From: Latrodectus hesperus
Taxonomy: Eukaryota > Arthropoda > Arachnida > Araneae > Theridiidae
DNA: 64,000 bases
Assembly: GCA_037975125.1 (NCBI GenBank)
Contig: JAJQOW010000023.1
Coordinates: 1,093,501-1,157,500 of the forward strand
Direction of reading: 5' to 3'
Shown: piece by piece, positions 12,938 to 24,953 of the stretch
Layout: every line of letters starts with the position of its first letter
Numbering within the stretch: the stretch's first letter is position 1
Notes under the pieces: model-generated
The model's input: only the letters and a program-made list of their open reading frames with translations
Databases searched by the model: none
Told to the model about the DNA's origin: nothing
Position numbers and translations under genes: made by a program

Positions 12938-12947
12938 TAATAAGTTG

Positions 12948-13000
12948 CGCTCTGTCATTGACTCTTCTGTAACAAGTACAGAAGAGCCAATGACAGAGCG
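12948..13000. repeat. 23-bp imperfect inverted repeat
   Basis: Left arm 12948-12970 (starts CGCTCTGTCATTG) and right arm 12978-13000 (ends CAATGACAGAGCG) match with one mismatch around a 7-base loop AACAAGT. Confidence 0.9.
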
Positions 13001-13030
13001 AGTACAAGTAACAATATCATCGATATATCG

Positions 13031-15728
13031 ATGCAAACGGATGAATTATGAGATTATGGTAGCTTCTTATGGTAGGGAGGTTGGATGGGAGAAGGGAAAT
13101 GACAGTTGCTTTAACTGGGTTAATAGAAGAGGGCTACTTGGGAATTGAAAGATCTCTTTGGGTTGGAGAGAGAGATATGAATTTATATTGCGAAATAAAA
13201 TACGCATGTACATTTATTTCGTTTCAGTTATTTAGTGATTGTCATTCTTTTTCAAATAAATGACGTTTTTTTAAATGTAAGAAAAGCATGATATTCTTGT
13301 TATGTATTTAGCAATTTTTATTAACTTTTATTTTTGTTATTAATTTTTTTAAAAATTTTATTTTATGAACATATATAACATATTTATTAGAACCTTAAAT
13401 AAGGTCAGATTTCTTAAATTAAAAAAATATTTAAATTATATAAATCTGCTTATATACTTCCATTATTATTTTTACTATGCATATTTTTTATTATAATTCC
13501 ATATAAATATGTTTATTTTTTATTCAACCATGTTTTAGTTTCACTATATTTTACTGTAAATATATAGAATTTAAACTTTTATAAAATATGTTCTTTTGTA
13601 TTTTTTACCATACGATTTATTTTTATTCAGATAATGAGAATGTTGATTTAAACCTAATAAAGGTAGTTTATTCATTTTAGTTTAAAAATTCGAAATTAAA
13701 AAAAACTTTAATTAAGTTAATTTTTACCTTATCTTTATTTATACCATCATGTGTTACTGTCATGTTTATTTCTTAAATTATGGATTGATGTAAATAAAAT
13801 GTATGTATTTTTGTTCCTCCATTTTTTATTAAACGTTGTTTCTCAATATTTTACCTTAATACATTATAACATTTAGATTATTGGTAAAACTATTTTATAT
13901 TTTTTGATAGTTATTGAAATTTTATGCAACTATATCTAATATAAAATAATTATGTTTACTTAAACATTATTAATATATTAATTATGTTAATATATTAATG
14001 ATGAAAACTATAGTTTTAATTGCAAAGCTACTTTATTTAAACATAAATTGATTAAGTTTCAGGAAACTGAAACAAGATATGTGAGTTAATGCAATTTTTA
14101 TTTTAGAAAAAACTGGTTTATCTACTACATAAAAATATAAACAAGTAAACGTCTTTTATAATAAAAATTATTATCTATGGTACATAAAAAAATTTTACTA
14201 TGTTTGTCTTGTTAATGTTTAATTATAGAAAAATAAAGGAAGTTAAATTTTTGTTGATTTTTCTGATTAATTGCTGTATTTTTGTAAGTAAAACCTCTTT
14301 GTTTAACGTAAAATAAAACCTCTTTGTAATTGATTAAACTTCCCACTTTACAATTCTTTGCAAAATATTTACAAGTTAGTTATAAAAATTCATTTACATT
14401 ATTGGAAAGTCTTACTAAATTCTAATAAAAAATTAAGCTGATTAGGTTGAAAAATTGAAATTATATTATCTCATCTAATTTTATATTTTAATTAACATTG
14501 GAAGTCCTTGAAAATTACGATTGAATAATTGGAAAATTTACTTAGAACAGATATAAATTCTGAAAATCAATGTAAATAATAAAATGTCATGATTTTTATA
14601 TTGAATGAATTACGTTTAAAAAGATTTAGAAATTTACAATTTTTTTACAAAAAAAAAAAAAAAAAAAAAAAACGGTTTGTAGATAAACAGTTTATATTTC
14701 TTTGTCTCATACTGGAAATTAAAGCATTACAGGAAAAACAAAAACTTGCCATTACTGAAATGTTGAATAAATAATAAGAATTATTTTTATAGATCTTTTC
14801 ATTAATATTTAAGTGAATGCTTATTTATAAATGATAATAATTTAAATTAAAATTAATTATATTAATTAATTTAATGGTTTTATATAAAATATTATTGATC
14901 TACTTATTTAGTTTTAATTAATTATTAATTTAGTTTTTATTCAATTTATTTTTAAAATTTAAAAAAATTTGTCATTGTAATTTAATCCGATAGATGGCAG
15001 TACAAAAGAAATTGTAACAAGTACGAAATGTAATCGGTAATGGTTCCTCGAAACGGGGGAAGAAATGTTATTGTTTTGTGCCAGTTAGACTAGCAACATG
15101 GGGTGTGCTGCTCCACGGGAGAAGTAATCCATCAAGTACTGTTCGAAATAGAGCCCCTTAATTACCCAGGCCGACGCATGAGATTTCCGCTGTCCAAATT
15201 TTGGCGACCGTAATGTATTTCTATGGAGATTTTTGCTATTTGCCTTGTGAAATAAAGGAATATAAAGCAAATTTTTCAGAATTTTTTGCTACTAAACGTT
15301 AGACATAGGCCATAAGATTATTTTGTATGCGATTAAATAATGAAAACGGCAAGATATAAACCATTAATAGTCGAAACTATTTTATGATGGTTAAGGTTTG
15401 CTATTTTCGCTTTAAAATCGCCCTTTTGGCGTAGTTTGTGTTAGCTTATTTTGATAAAGAAACTTATGTGTTAAAAAGTAATATCACTATTCTGAGGATA
15501 AATAATGTTTTTTAAGTACTGGAAAAGCTTATTTATATATAAAATATAATTAAGTTTAAAATTAACATTTTATTACATGGTATCTTGTTCGAACTGTCTA
15601 TCATTTTATTTAAATCAGAATTAGAGTTTGTGCACTAATTTTGTAATGTTTTTAAAATTTTGTATTTTTTCGTCACCAAATAATTTAATAACAAAAAGTA
15701 ATAAAATGAAATAAATGGCTCAGTAAAA
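13031..15728. other. Unassigned AT-rich sequence
   Basis: No credible gene. A run of 23 A lies at about 14.65 kb. A slightly GC-richer patch at 15.03-15.25 kb contains GTAACAAGTACG, echoing the repeats at 12.6-13.0 kb, and could be part of the same element. AGATGGCAG occurs at 14992. Confidence 0.5.
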
Positions 15729-16876
15729 TGCAGATCTTTAAAATTTATTTTAGATTATCTTATATGTGTTAAGTTTGTATTTTTCTTAAATTATATGTTG
15801 TAAATGTATATTGCATTTACTGGTTAGTTTTAATATACTTAAAAAAAGTAAACTTTTTTTACATATTATATTTTTGTTAGTTATGTGTATGAAAACTGTT
15901 GTTATATATTCCTTATACTTATTCAGTTTAACATAATTTAATTATAAAAAAGTTTCTCTTCTAGTCCTTTTCTTTATAACACTATGTTAGTTTTAACATA
16001 GGATATTATATTGTAAATTATTATATTAATATAATAAATTATTTACAATGTACAAAAAAAGGTTTTTTTTTTTGCATTGTACAACACAATTTTATTCAAT
16101 TCTTAAAACATTAGTAAGAATTTCTGTACATTGCAATCTTTTTTAAAAATTATAACAGGAGGAAACATTACTTTTAGTAAGAATAATTAAGAAAGTTATC
16201 CCCTAAAGTTTATTATTCTTAAATTGAAAAACAATATAAGAAATATTTTTATTGTGTTATTTTTATTGCTACAGCCCTAGAATGCAGAACTTTAAAATTT
16301 ATTTTAGATATTTTATGCTAAGTAAGCATTATCCTCAGATATTATGTGTTGTAAGTATAGATTACTTACTAGTTAGTAATGATATATATATTTACAATAT
16401 GTAAGAATTGTTATTTTTATTATTTTTGTTAGTTATTATATATGTGTGAAAACTGTTGTTATAATTACTTTCATAGTTTAACATAGTTTAATAAAAATTA
16501 CTTCCCTACTGCCATTTTCTTTATAATACTGTATGCAAATATATATTATTTATGTGATTTATAACATAGGTTTATATATAGTAAGTATGTATTATTGTTT
16601 GTCAGAGTAATAAAATACTAATATATTTACTATCATGAATTACTTACAATGTACAAAAAAGATTTATTTCTGATATTATTATTTGGTAAATCACAATTTT
16701 ATTAAATTATTAAGAAAAGTTTCTGTACATAACAACCCTTTTTAAAATTTATTACAGGAGAAAATATTACTTTAGTGAGAAATATTGTTCCAAAATTTAT
16801 CCATAATTTTATTATTCTTCACAAATTGAAAAACAATAGAAAACTATTTTTTATATTGTTATTTTTATTGTTATAA
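15729..16876. repeat. Tandem duplication, two diverged units of about 570 bp
   Basis: The unit starting CAGATCTTTAAAATTTATTT (15729) recurs as CAGAACTTTAAAATTTATTT (16284). Matching landmarks include TGAAAACTGTTGTTATA (about 15.89 and 16.45 kb), a TTTTCTTTATAA block, AATTTATTACAGGAG-type sequence, and a shared end AAATTGAAAAACAATA. No coding sequence is present. Confidence 0.75.
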
Positions 16877-17340
16877 CAGACCTTTTTCACATAACAGGAA
16901 TCTTAAATAAGATTTTCAAATAACGTTAAAATTAAATATAGCTTAAAATGTAAGAATAGTGTTAAAATAATTAAATAAAAAATATTTTTCACACTATAAA
17001 CAATTTATTTTACAAAATGCATTACATATAAGCACATTTATATTAATGTTTGACAGTTAACAAGTTATGATAGTACAATATTCAATATTATGGAATTTAA
17101 AAATTATTCTTATATAAAGCAATTCATTAACATGTTTGTATGAAGCAAAATGTTCAATGGTTGAAAGAAAACAAACATATCAAATGTAAACTAACGAAAG
17201 TAAGAACGTTGCGTGATGCGAAGTTTTATGGCAACCATAGTGTTTGTGACAGGTCGGGAAGTTCATGCGTCAGCTCCCTTTTACAGGAGCCTTAGTTCGA
17301 AAGACTCGTCCTGAAACACTCATAAAAGTCTTCTACAAGA
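16877..17340. other. Unassigned sequence
   Basis: AT-rich without a recognisable gene. A GC-richer patch at 17.2-17.3 kb precedes the Mutator-like fragment and may hold its decayed upstream part (FYGNHSVCDRS in one frame). Confidence 0.4.
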
Positions 17341-17349
17341 GTTTACAAG

Positions 17350-17679
17350 TGCGCTGATTATTTTTGCAATCGCCAGAGTATTTCTGCTGATTTATTTTCA
17401 AAACTGAAAAACAGCGAAATTTATTTTAAATTAATGGAGGTCATGAACTTTTTAGCAGAAAATGCTAAAAGTTTGTTGTTTGATGTCACAAACAATGCAG
17501 TTGAAGAATTTAATTCAATAATTGCCAAATTTATTGGGGGAAAGCAGTTTAATTACTGTTTTCGTCGCTTATATCAAGGAAGATGTGCCGCGGCTGCTGT
17601 TTGCCACAACACAAGAACTCCGCACTCGAAGCTCCATAGAGAGCTATACAATAGTAGCCCTGGAAAAAGTTTTTCATAA
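17350..17679 (+). pseudogene. Mutator-like transposon protein fragment
   Basis: The frame is open upstream of the ATG at 17434: ADYFCNRQSISADLFSKLKN, then SEIYFKLMEVMNFLAENAKS, LLFDVTNNAVEEFNSIIAKF, IGGKQFNYCFRRLYQGRC, AAAAVCHNTRTPHSKLH and finally SPGKSFS, stop. The NNAVEEFNSIIAKFIGGK and YQGRCAAAAV blocks resemble a repeat-borne arthropod protein that I associate with Mutator-like (MULE) transposases. The association is from memory and uncertain. Only the C-terminal 110 residues survive, and upstream matches are in other frames. No terminal repeats were found. Confidence 0.4.
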
Positions 17680-17786
17680 TCAAGTGTAAAGTATAACATT
17701 TTCAAACTTCCCAATAAATTAAATAAAACGAAAAATTGAATTTATCAAGAAAAAAGCTGAGAAATTACGATGAAGGGGTGCATTGG

Positions 17787-17880
17787 TAGGGATGTGAATT
17801 CTATCACATCATTGTGATAAAAATACACATACTCGAGTGTATTCTTATCACATTTCTTGAACTACTAAATGCACATTTTT
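17787..17880 (+). mobile_element. Possible hAT-like terminus
   Basis: TAGGGATGTGAATTCTATCA is followed by repeated TCACAT/GTGATA motifs in both orientations (ATCACATCATTGTGATA, CTTATCACATTTC). The pattern is like the TAGGGATGGG end at 12566. No partner end was identified. Confidence 0.35.
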
Positions 17881-18818
<938 letters not shown>

Positions 18819-18819
<1 letters not shown>

Positions 18820-20337
18820 CTTAATTGTCGCTTGATACTTTAAAATGAACACTATAAGATCATTATCTTCAAAATTTTAGGATTTTTTGGCGAGTTAAAA
18901 TGAGAATAAATACGCTAAGAATAATTATGAAAACAATATTTAAAGATGATGTTATAAATTTGGCTGCAAGCTTGGAGCTCTGATTTTGGATACCTGGAGT
19001 TCTGAAATTTTGTTACAGATGAAGAAAATTTCAAAAATTTCAAAATGGTATATACATTGAATTTAAATGAAATGTGAGACCCTAATCTATTTTACGACAT
19101 TTCGAGGAATTTAGAGTATTTTGTAATGTTTATGATTTTATTGAGAAACACATTCTATTTTAATTCGTTGAGAGGCTAAGCTTTAACACACATACACACA
19201 AAAAAGATCATTTGCTTATTCCCAAAGTGAAGATTATATTTAATTCTTAAATTAAAGACTCTATTTTTCTTTAAGTGAATTTACTTCTTCAGATACGAAT
19301 GATGATATCGCCATATTTGAACTCAAAAGTGCGGATTATGTAATAGGTTATATTGTTTTTAAAGTTTGCTTAGAAATATATCAAGAAACAATGTCGAGAT
19401 GCCTGATCAATCCAAATAGAGAGGTAGACTTTCCATTCCTACAAAAAGCATTGATAGAAATTATAAGCGAAATATACGGAATTTTCCGTTCATTTTATAT
19501 CGAAATATTTTATAAAGCTAGAAAAGTTATTCCAAAGTTAATAAATAAACTACATTATTTTCTCTTTTTTTAAGAGAGATAAGAAATTCGGCATTTTTGT
19601 CTATTTGAAAATATTTTTAAAAGTGAAGTTTACTTAGAGAGAAGCGTAACTGTTTTGCTTTCTCATAAGGCCCATTAAAAAAGAATCAAATCTCGTAAAA
19701 TCAAAGCAAATTGAAATTATATCAAGAAAAATAAATAATTATATTTTATATTTTTATTTTTATTTCAACATTGATATTAAGTTTTGATCATTTAATGAAT
19801 AATAACAAAATTGATCAATTTTTTTATGCATCTGTATACTTTTCTGCTGAACAGTAAATAGATAATTTCTTCCCAAAATCTCCGAGCAGAGCTTTTTCTC
19901 TCTCATTGCTTGACTAAGCTCTCGACGGATATTTCCGGTGTCAAATTTGAGAAGCATTTGAGCTTGCCCTACTTTTTCCTCACCCATGAGATTTACGGAC
20001 ATACAGTTCCAGGAAGGCGAGAGGGGACAAACAAACTGACCACATATGCGGAGAAAATCTGCGTCAGAACATGGGGAAGGAAATTAGAATGCGGGGGTTA
20101 TATTGTCCACTTTACCCCTATTGCGGTTAAGTGGTTTTCTCATTCCCCACTTAAAATTCGCTCCCCCATTGAGATAGGAACTATTTTTTCTTTGTAAACA
20201 GGTGCTGTGGCGTGACTTATGAGTTTAAATTCACCAATCAGTTCTTTCAGTCTTTGTAAGAAAGAATGCCCCCAAACAACTGCGCTAGATGGCGCTGAAG
20301 CTCATTTCTAGATTTATTTTGAGGAAGGATTCCCCTT
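18819..20337. other. Unassigned sequence, GC-richer toward its end
   Basis: 18.8-19.8 kb is AT-rich and featureless. 19.84-20.34 kb is noticeably GC-richer, with open frames on both strands (80 codons minus, 95 codons plus) that match nothing I know. It contains an inverted CCAAT-like CACCAATCAG at about 20.23 kb and CTAGATGGCGCTG at about 20.285 kb. Confidence 0.4.
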
Positions 20338-20409
20338 AACGTTACAAAACAACGAGAGCAGCTTTAACGTTACAAAACAACGAGAACAGCTTTAACGCTA
20401 CAAAATAAC
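20338..20409. repeat. 28-bp tandem repeat, 2.6 units
   Basis: AACGTTACAAAACAACGAGA is followed by (G/A)CAGCTTT to complete the unit, repeated at 20366 and in part at 20394. Confidence 0.9.
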
Positions 20410-20429
20410 ATAATGTGGAAACGTTCTAC

Positions 20430-20596
20430 AATACCGTAACGACTTTGAGAAGTTACCATTACAGGAACGATTTCAGCAGGAAAAGAAAAACGTTATCTTA
20501 ATAACATAATTTTTGAAGAACGCGTTATTTATTCAACGGTTATTTGTTGATAACGGTTCTTAAATAACAGTTCCATTAAATAACGGCCATCTCTAC
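20430..20596 (-). mobile_element. Possible hAT-like terminus with GTTATT repeats
   Basis: On the minus strand, TAGAGATGGCCGTTATTTAA begins at 20596 and runs into at least eight copies of a GTTATT/AATAAC-type motif in both orientations. The TAGAGATGGC start resembles the other TAGGGATG ends in this nest. The 28-bp tandem repeat just beyond shares the AACGTTA motif and may belong to it. The other end was not found. Confidence 0.4.
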
Positions 20597-20613
20597 TCAC
20601 ACGCGTAGCCGCC

Positions 20614-20663
20614 ATGATGCTGACAGGAGCAACTATGATCATCCTAATTATTTTCAAGTTTTC
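20614..20663 (+). CDS. Tentative short first coding exon
   Basis: GCCGCCATGATG gives a strong start context. The frame reads MMLTGATMIILIIFKF and meets a good donor site, GTGAGTAAA, at 20664. The peptide is hydrophobic, like the start of a signal peptide or membrane segment. No matching downstream exon was recognised, and the site lies in degraded gypsy/hAT surroundings, so chance is quite likely. Confidence 0.15.
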
Positions 20664-20870
20664 GTGAGTAAATTCTCATTTTATTTATTTACTTTTATTA
20701 CCTTTTTTATTCATAGCATGTTTTCTTATGATTCATGTTTTCCATTGTTTATATCCGCTTAAGATTTATGTTTATAATGCCTTCTGACAAAACACGCTTT
20801 CACCCCGATACTATTGTTCAGTCTCCCGGGGACAATGTTTCCCTGACTCTGTTCGGTCGGTGGGAAATAA

Positions 20871-22181
20871 CTATTGTAAATGCCTCCGTCTTTCGGACAT
20901 CACTTTTAACCTACAAAGGTTAACCTTTTTCGTATAAACACTAGGACCAAATCGAGACTTAATCGTCACCACATTCTTAGAATGAATGTGCTTAACTTGA
21001 AAAGGACCTGTAAATTGTGATCTGAATCTAGTAGACTGATTAAGAAATACAATGTCTCCGAATTTAATTTTTGAAACACTCGCTTTTTTCTTTTGTATTA
21101 AATTTTGTGAATCTGGAGCATTAATTAGATTTTTCTTCGCCCCTTTTGAAAATGTTTTTAGAGTATTAATTGTCCTTTCACATAAAAAGCATCATAACCA
21201 TGAAATTTGGGAATATGTGGGATTGTTTCCCAATTGTCTGTCAGTAATTTTAGATTTCTCCCAAAAAATAGTTGATTCGGAGTAAAACTAATTGCCGGGT
21301 GTATACATTTGTTATAAAATGCAGCGTGTAAATTCACAGCCAATTCAAAATCAATTTCATGGTTTAATGACTTTAACGTATTCTCAAGTGAACCATGGAT
21401 TCTTTTTATCTTGTCATTAGCAGCTGGATGATATGGGGTTGTATACAAATTCCGAATTTTTAACTGTCAATTTAGCTTTTTATGCATTTCTGACGTAAAT
21501 TAACCACCTGTCAGATAGAATACATTTAACTTTACCATAAGCGGACATATATTTCAGTAATTTACGAACCACTGTCTCAGTTTTAATGTTTGTTACTGGA
21601 AATAGTTTAATTCGTCTAGAAAAGTTATCTATGCAACTAACTACATAATGTCCCGATGCAAAACGTCCACAAATATCAACGCTAAGAAATTCTCCCGGTT
21701 CATTGGAAATAAGGACATTTCCAAACTCACTTTTCTTCTGCCGATTTGGCTTAACTCTTTCACATGTCTGACATGAATTTATATCATTTCTAATATCAGC
21801 ATATACACCGCGCCACCAATATTTACTAATTACCATCTGATATGTTTTGTCCGCTCCAAAATGCGTCATATGGGCGGCTTGAATTGCGTACTTTTGTAAA
21901 TTTTTCGGTAAAACTATTTGGGATCGCAATTCTTCTATTCCTTTTATTTTTCCCCAATGCATTAATATCCCTTTTGACTCATCTTTGTAAAAGCTCGTAA
22001 TTTCATGTTTAAAGGGAAGTTTACCTTTTTGCAAACCTTTAACAATTCGCCCTATTTCTTCGTCGTTCTGAGCGCTTTCCTTAATAGATTGTAAGCTTAG
22101 TGTCTGTAAATCAATCGTCTGCTCCTCGTTTACGATGTTTGTCAGTATTTTGCCTCCCAGACACTCTCCGTTCCTGGACAT
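20871..22181 (-). pseudogene. Ty3/gypsy integrase region
   Basis: In minus-strand order: a linker rich in acidic residues; the zinc-binding HHCC module (HMTHFGADKTYQMVISKYWW, then CQTCERVK); the catalytic core with SVDICGRFASGHYVVSCIDN and KCILSDR; after a frameshift at about 21.47 kb, TPYHPAANDKIKRIHGSLEN and HPAISFTPNQLFFGRNL. After a second break comes a C-terminal segment, FGDIVFLNQSTRFRSQFTGP through KVMSERRRHLQ, with a stop at 20873-20871. Two catalytic acidic residues are visible, and the third is expected near GSLEN. At least two frameshifts make it defective. It lies downstream of gag and protease in the same orientation, as in gypsy elements. Confidence 0.85.
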
Positions 22182-22602
22182 TGATTGATTGGCTTACGAC
22201 TTTGCTCCTCGAACGCTTCCTGTTTCGCAGCGGGCTCCGCTGGTGAAACCGCAATTTGATCCCCCCCCCTCCATTCTCGACATGATTCGAATTCTCTTCT
22301 GGTTTTGTTAAAGGAGAATTTTTCGCTATTTCGCCTTTACCGATTTCCGTATTTATATTCATATCCTCATATGTTACTCCCTTTTTTTCTTTAGGTTGTA
22401 ATATGATTTTATTTTTGTTAATGCATCTCAAAATATTACAACTGTCACTAATTCTACCGCTATTTTTCTCCAAATTTACTATCACCTCATCAATAGTTAT
22501 ATAATTTTTGTTTGCATATAGATTAATGTTCGTTTTTTTCATAGTTTTGTAACTTAATATACAATCATAATCATTAGAAAAGTTCTGCGGAGTAATAAAC
22601 AC
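22111..22602 (-). pseudogene. Pol segment between protease and integrase
   Basis: A 163-codon open frame starting near FITPQNFSNDYDCILSYKTM follows the protease domain in the same direction and partly overlaps the integrase frame. It has no reverse transcriptase or RNase H motifs. It is Lys/Asn-rich with a basic tail (RNRKRSRSK). The start resembles the segment between protease and RT in gypsy elements. RT and RNase H, normally about 600 residues, should follow but are absent, so an internal deletion is likely somewhere near 22.15-22.3 kb, where a run of eight or more C occurs on the + strand. Confidence 0.5.
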
Positions 22603-22701
22603 TACGTCTGATATTAATTTCTTTCCTATTTGAAAAGAAATTTCTACGCATTGATTATATTGAATTCTTTCGCCTGTCAGAGTAAAAATATTTGCATGTT
22701 T

Positions 22702-22902
22702 CTATACATATTTCACTTCGATATATTGTCTTATATTATCAAATTTCAGCTGAGACAGCATTGACACCGACGCCCCCGTGTCGAGGAGGATCCCAGTCGA
22801 AAGTGGCCCCCTTTCCACTTTTCCTCGAGCACATCCAGACGGAACCGACCGTTCCACAATTCTACCCCTCATCACTGGTAAGTCATTTTTGTTTATTTGC
22901 AC
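22702..22902 (-). pseudogene. Retrotransposon aspartic protease
   Basis: The minus frame contains GILLDTGASVSMLS, with the DTGA active-site motif of retroviral-type aspartic proteases preceded by the usual hydrophobic residues. About 66 residues are open, ending IRQYIEVKYV, stop. The second half of the protease probably lies in shifted frames toward 22.6 kb. It sits between gag and the integrase region, as expected. Confidence 0.7.
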
Positions 22903-23133
22903 AGAATTATTTAAAACGAGTGATTTTTGAATTATTTTTATCTCCTGTTGCTATCACATTTCCCGCACTGTTTATGCTCCTTTTTTGTGTGCAATAGTTT
23001 TGCGCCTCAATATCTACTCTTTTACGCGTCCTGTCCTCAGAAAGGGTTCTTAAGAAATTTCTTCCCCTCCTACTTGTTTGTTTGTTTTCTTTTGGAGTAT
23101 TCCTCTCCCTTCGAAAGCGTTCAGGCTCCACCT

Positions 23134-24165
23134 CTAATTTTGATGTCTGTGGCTGCATAATGGCTGAGGATTTCCTGCCCTGACTCCTGAGGGCAAATTG
23201 CTGCTTTTCTCCCCGTTTAAAGCATTCTTATTACCCCTAAAGCGATCACTCCTCTGCTGATTTCGAAACGTATTCCTATTACTTCTAAAATTCTCCTCAT
23301 ACTTATTTCGGTTATTATAGCCCCTTTTTTTCTCTTCGGCGCTCATATTTTTAAAATATTTATTCAGTCTCTTTAATTGAAAACAGTTAGCGGCATAATG
23401 TCCAATCTTCCCACAAAACAAACATTGCTTATTACACGTCTATATTAGTTTTCGTTTCGCACTTAATGTGATTCGAGCTTTCATTTGATTGCTCCCTATA
23501 TATCTTCGTCGAATTAATGCTGTTCACTCGCAATTTTACAAAAAGCGAAGCCGCATTTTGCACGTCACTGGCTACTTTTACCGCCTCATCAAATGTGTTT
23601 GAATGCTTTAAAATAACATCATTTTGCAATTCTGGAAGAAGTCCCTCAATAAATCGCGATAATAGTAATTTATTAAATAAATCTTTTTACTGTCCCTTGT
23701 TATAATTTGTGACGCTCCTATGAAACGGCTACCTGCTCGTCTAAGACGTTCGGCAAACGCCTTTACTGATTCCTGCTCATACATTTGAATAGTTGAGAAT
23801 TGTAGATTTGATTCAATTAACCGCTGTTCTTCGCTGAAATGCTCTATAAACATTTGCTTGATAAACTGAAAAGAGGTTGATCTTTGTAGATCATAATCCT
23901 CAATCAAAAATCTCTTCGCAGCCCCTATTAGTTTTGATTTTAAAATCGTAATTTTCTCACCATCACCCCAATTGGCCATTTCAGCAACATTTTCTAACTG
24001 ATCAAAACAAAATTTGCAAGATTACTTATCTCCATCAAAGGTTGAAATCACTTGAATCATTGGCATATTTGTTTGGTAAGCTGAATTAGCATTCACACGA
24101 CTATGAATAGAGTCTGCATTTTCTGGGGAAATTTCCCTATTTCTCCTACTGCTATACCTAGGCAT
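23134..24165 (-). pseudogene. Ty3/gypsy gag
   Basis: The likely start ATG is at 24165 (MPRYSSRRNREISPENADS), with a stop at 24024-24022. A long capsid-like stretch (MANWGDGEKITILKSKLIGA, FIEHFSEEQRLIESNLQF, VKAFAERLRRAGSRFIG) follows to about 23.61 kb, then a frameshift to FDEAVKVASDVQNAASLFVK. Another break leads to the zinc knuckle CLFCGKIGHYAANC (CX2CX4HX4C) at about 23.42 kb and an Asn/Arg-rich tail. Content and order are those of gypsy gag. One stop and two frameshifts inactivate it. Confidence 0.8.
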
Positions 24166-24860
24166 AATGCGAATTCGAATTACTCTCAAACAAGTATTGA
24201 ATATCTCAACTATTATTTACTTTTGCTTTTCTCTTAGTCTTTACCCGTATCATACATATGCATATACTCATTAACTAATAACTTATTTAACTTATCATCT
24301 ACTATTTATCAAATACTTTCATAATAAAAAATAAACACATATACAGCCAATAGATTGTTTCTAATTATACAATGTTAATCAAATATACTTATTCTTTTTA
24401 AATTTATTTATGACAATATTATATTTTTAGTATTTATCAAATGCTTGTATTGACATTATTATAAATATGAACAAACAAACAATTTTTTTATTCCATTATA
24501 ATTTAGACACTTCTATTCATGCATTTATTTATGCCATACTTTACTAAAACTGTTTCAATACTCTATTATACCTTTTTCATAAAATTTATTTTCAAAAATT
24601 TTAACTTAAGAATTTCAAAGGAGTATCAAGTTTTATGAACACAATTTGCTAATATATTTCAATAACTTTGACTCAATACTGCTTGTGTTAATTCAACATT
24701 ACTCTTTTATTATCCTAAATTGGATAGATTAACTTAAAAAATGTTATAATTATCTTGAACCCTTTCTGTCTTCAATCATTGCCCTTTAATTTTTAATTCT
24801 CAGACAAAATTATTTCCAAAAGACCAAAAATTTTATGTCTTCATGATCAAAATAACTCAA
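24166..24860. other. Gypsy 5' untranslated leader
   Basis: AT-rich and non-coding, between the gag start and the primer-site repeats, on the minus-strand element. No further motif is seen. Confidence 0.5.
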
Positions 24861-24953
24861 GGCACCAAATTATGTGCTCTTTGTCTGCAAAAATAGTCAC
24901 AGTACCAATTTATGTACAATTTGCCTGAGAAAAATGGTCACGGCACCAAAATA
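24861..24953 (-). repeat. Primer-site region in three diverged repeats
   Basis: The presumed primer binding site next to the LTR is TGGTGCCGTGACC on the minus strand (24948-24936). Related blocks recur with 40-41 bp spacing: GGCACCAAATTATGTGC (24861), AGTACCAATTTATGTAC (24901) and GGCACCAAAATATGTAC (24942). The last abuts the LTR end. The tRNA used cannot be decided without a tRNA comparison. Confidence 0.6.

Larger units (their letters stand above)
12566..13030 (+). mobile_element. hAT-like terminus rich in GTAACAAGTAC repeats
   Basis: It starts TAGGGATGGGAAGAAATACC at a sharp junction with the LINE. It continues with many copies of a TACTTG/GTAACAAG motif in both orientations, an 18-bp tandem array and two large hairpins. 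TAGGGATGGG ends with dense subterminal repeats are common in hAT elements. I did not find the opposite end or the second target duplication, so the length is unknown. Confidence 0.5.

Noticed and set aside
12830..12941. CRISPR-like array
   Set aside because: The 18-bp units are head to tail without spacers; the organism is eukaryotic.
12803..13148. Repetitive frames (LLLCTCL, NKQVQS)
   Set aside because: Produced by the 18-bp minisatellite.
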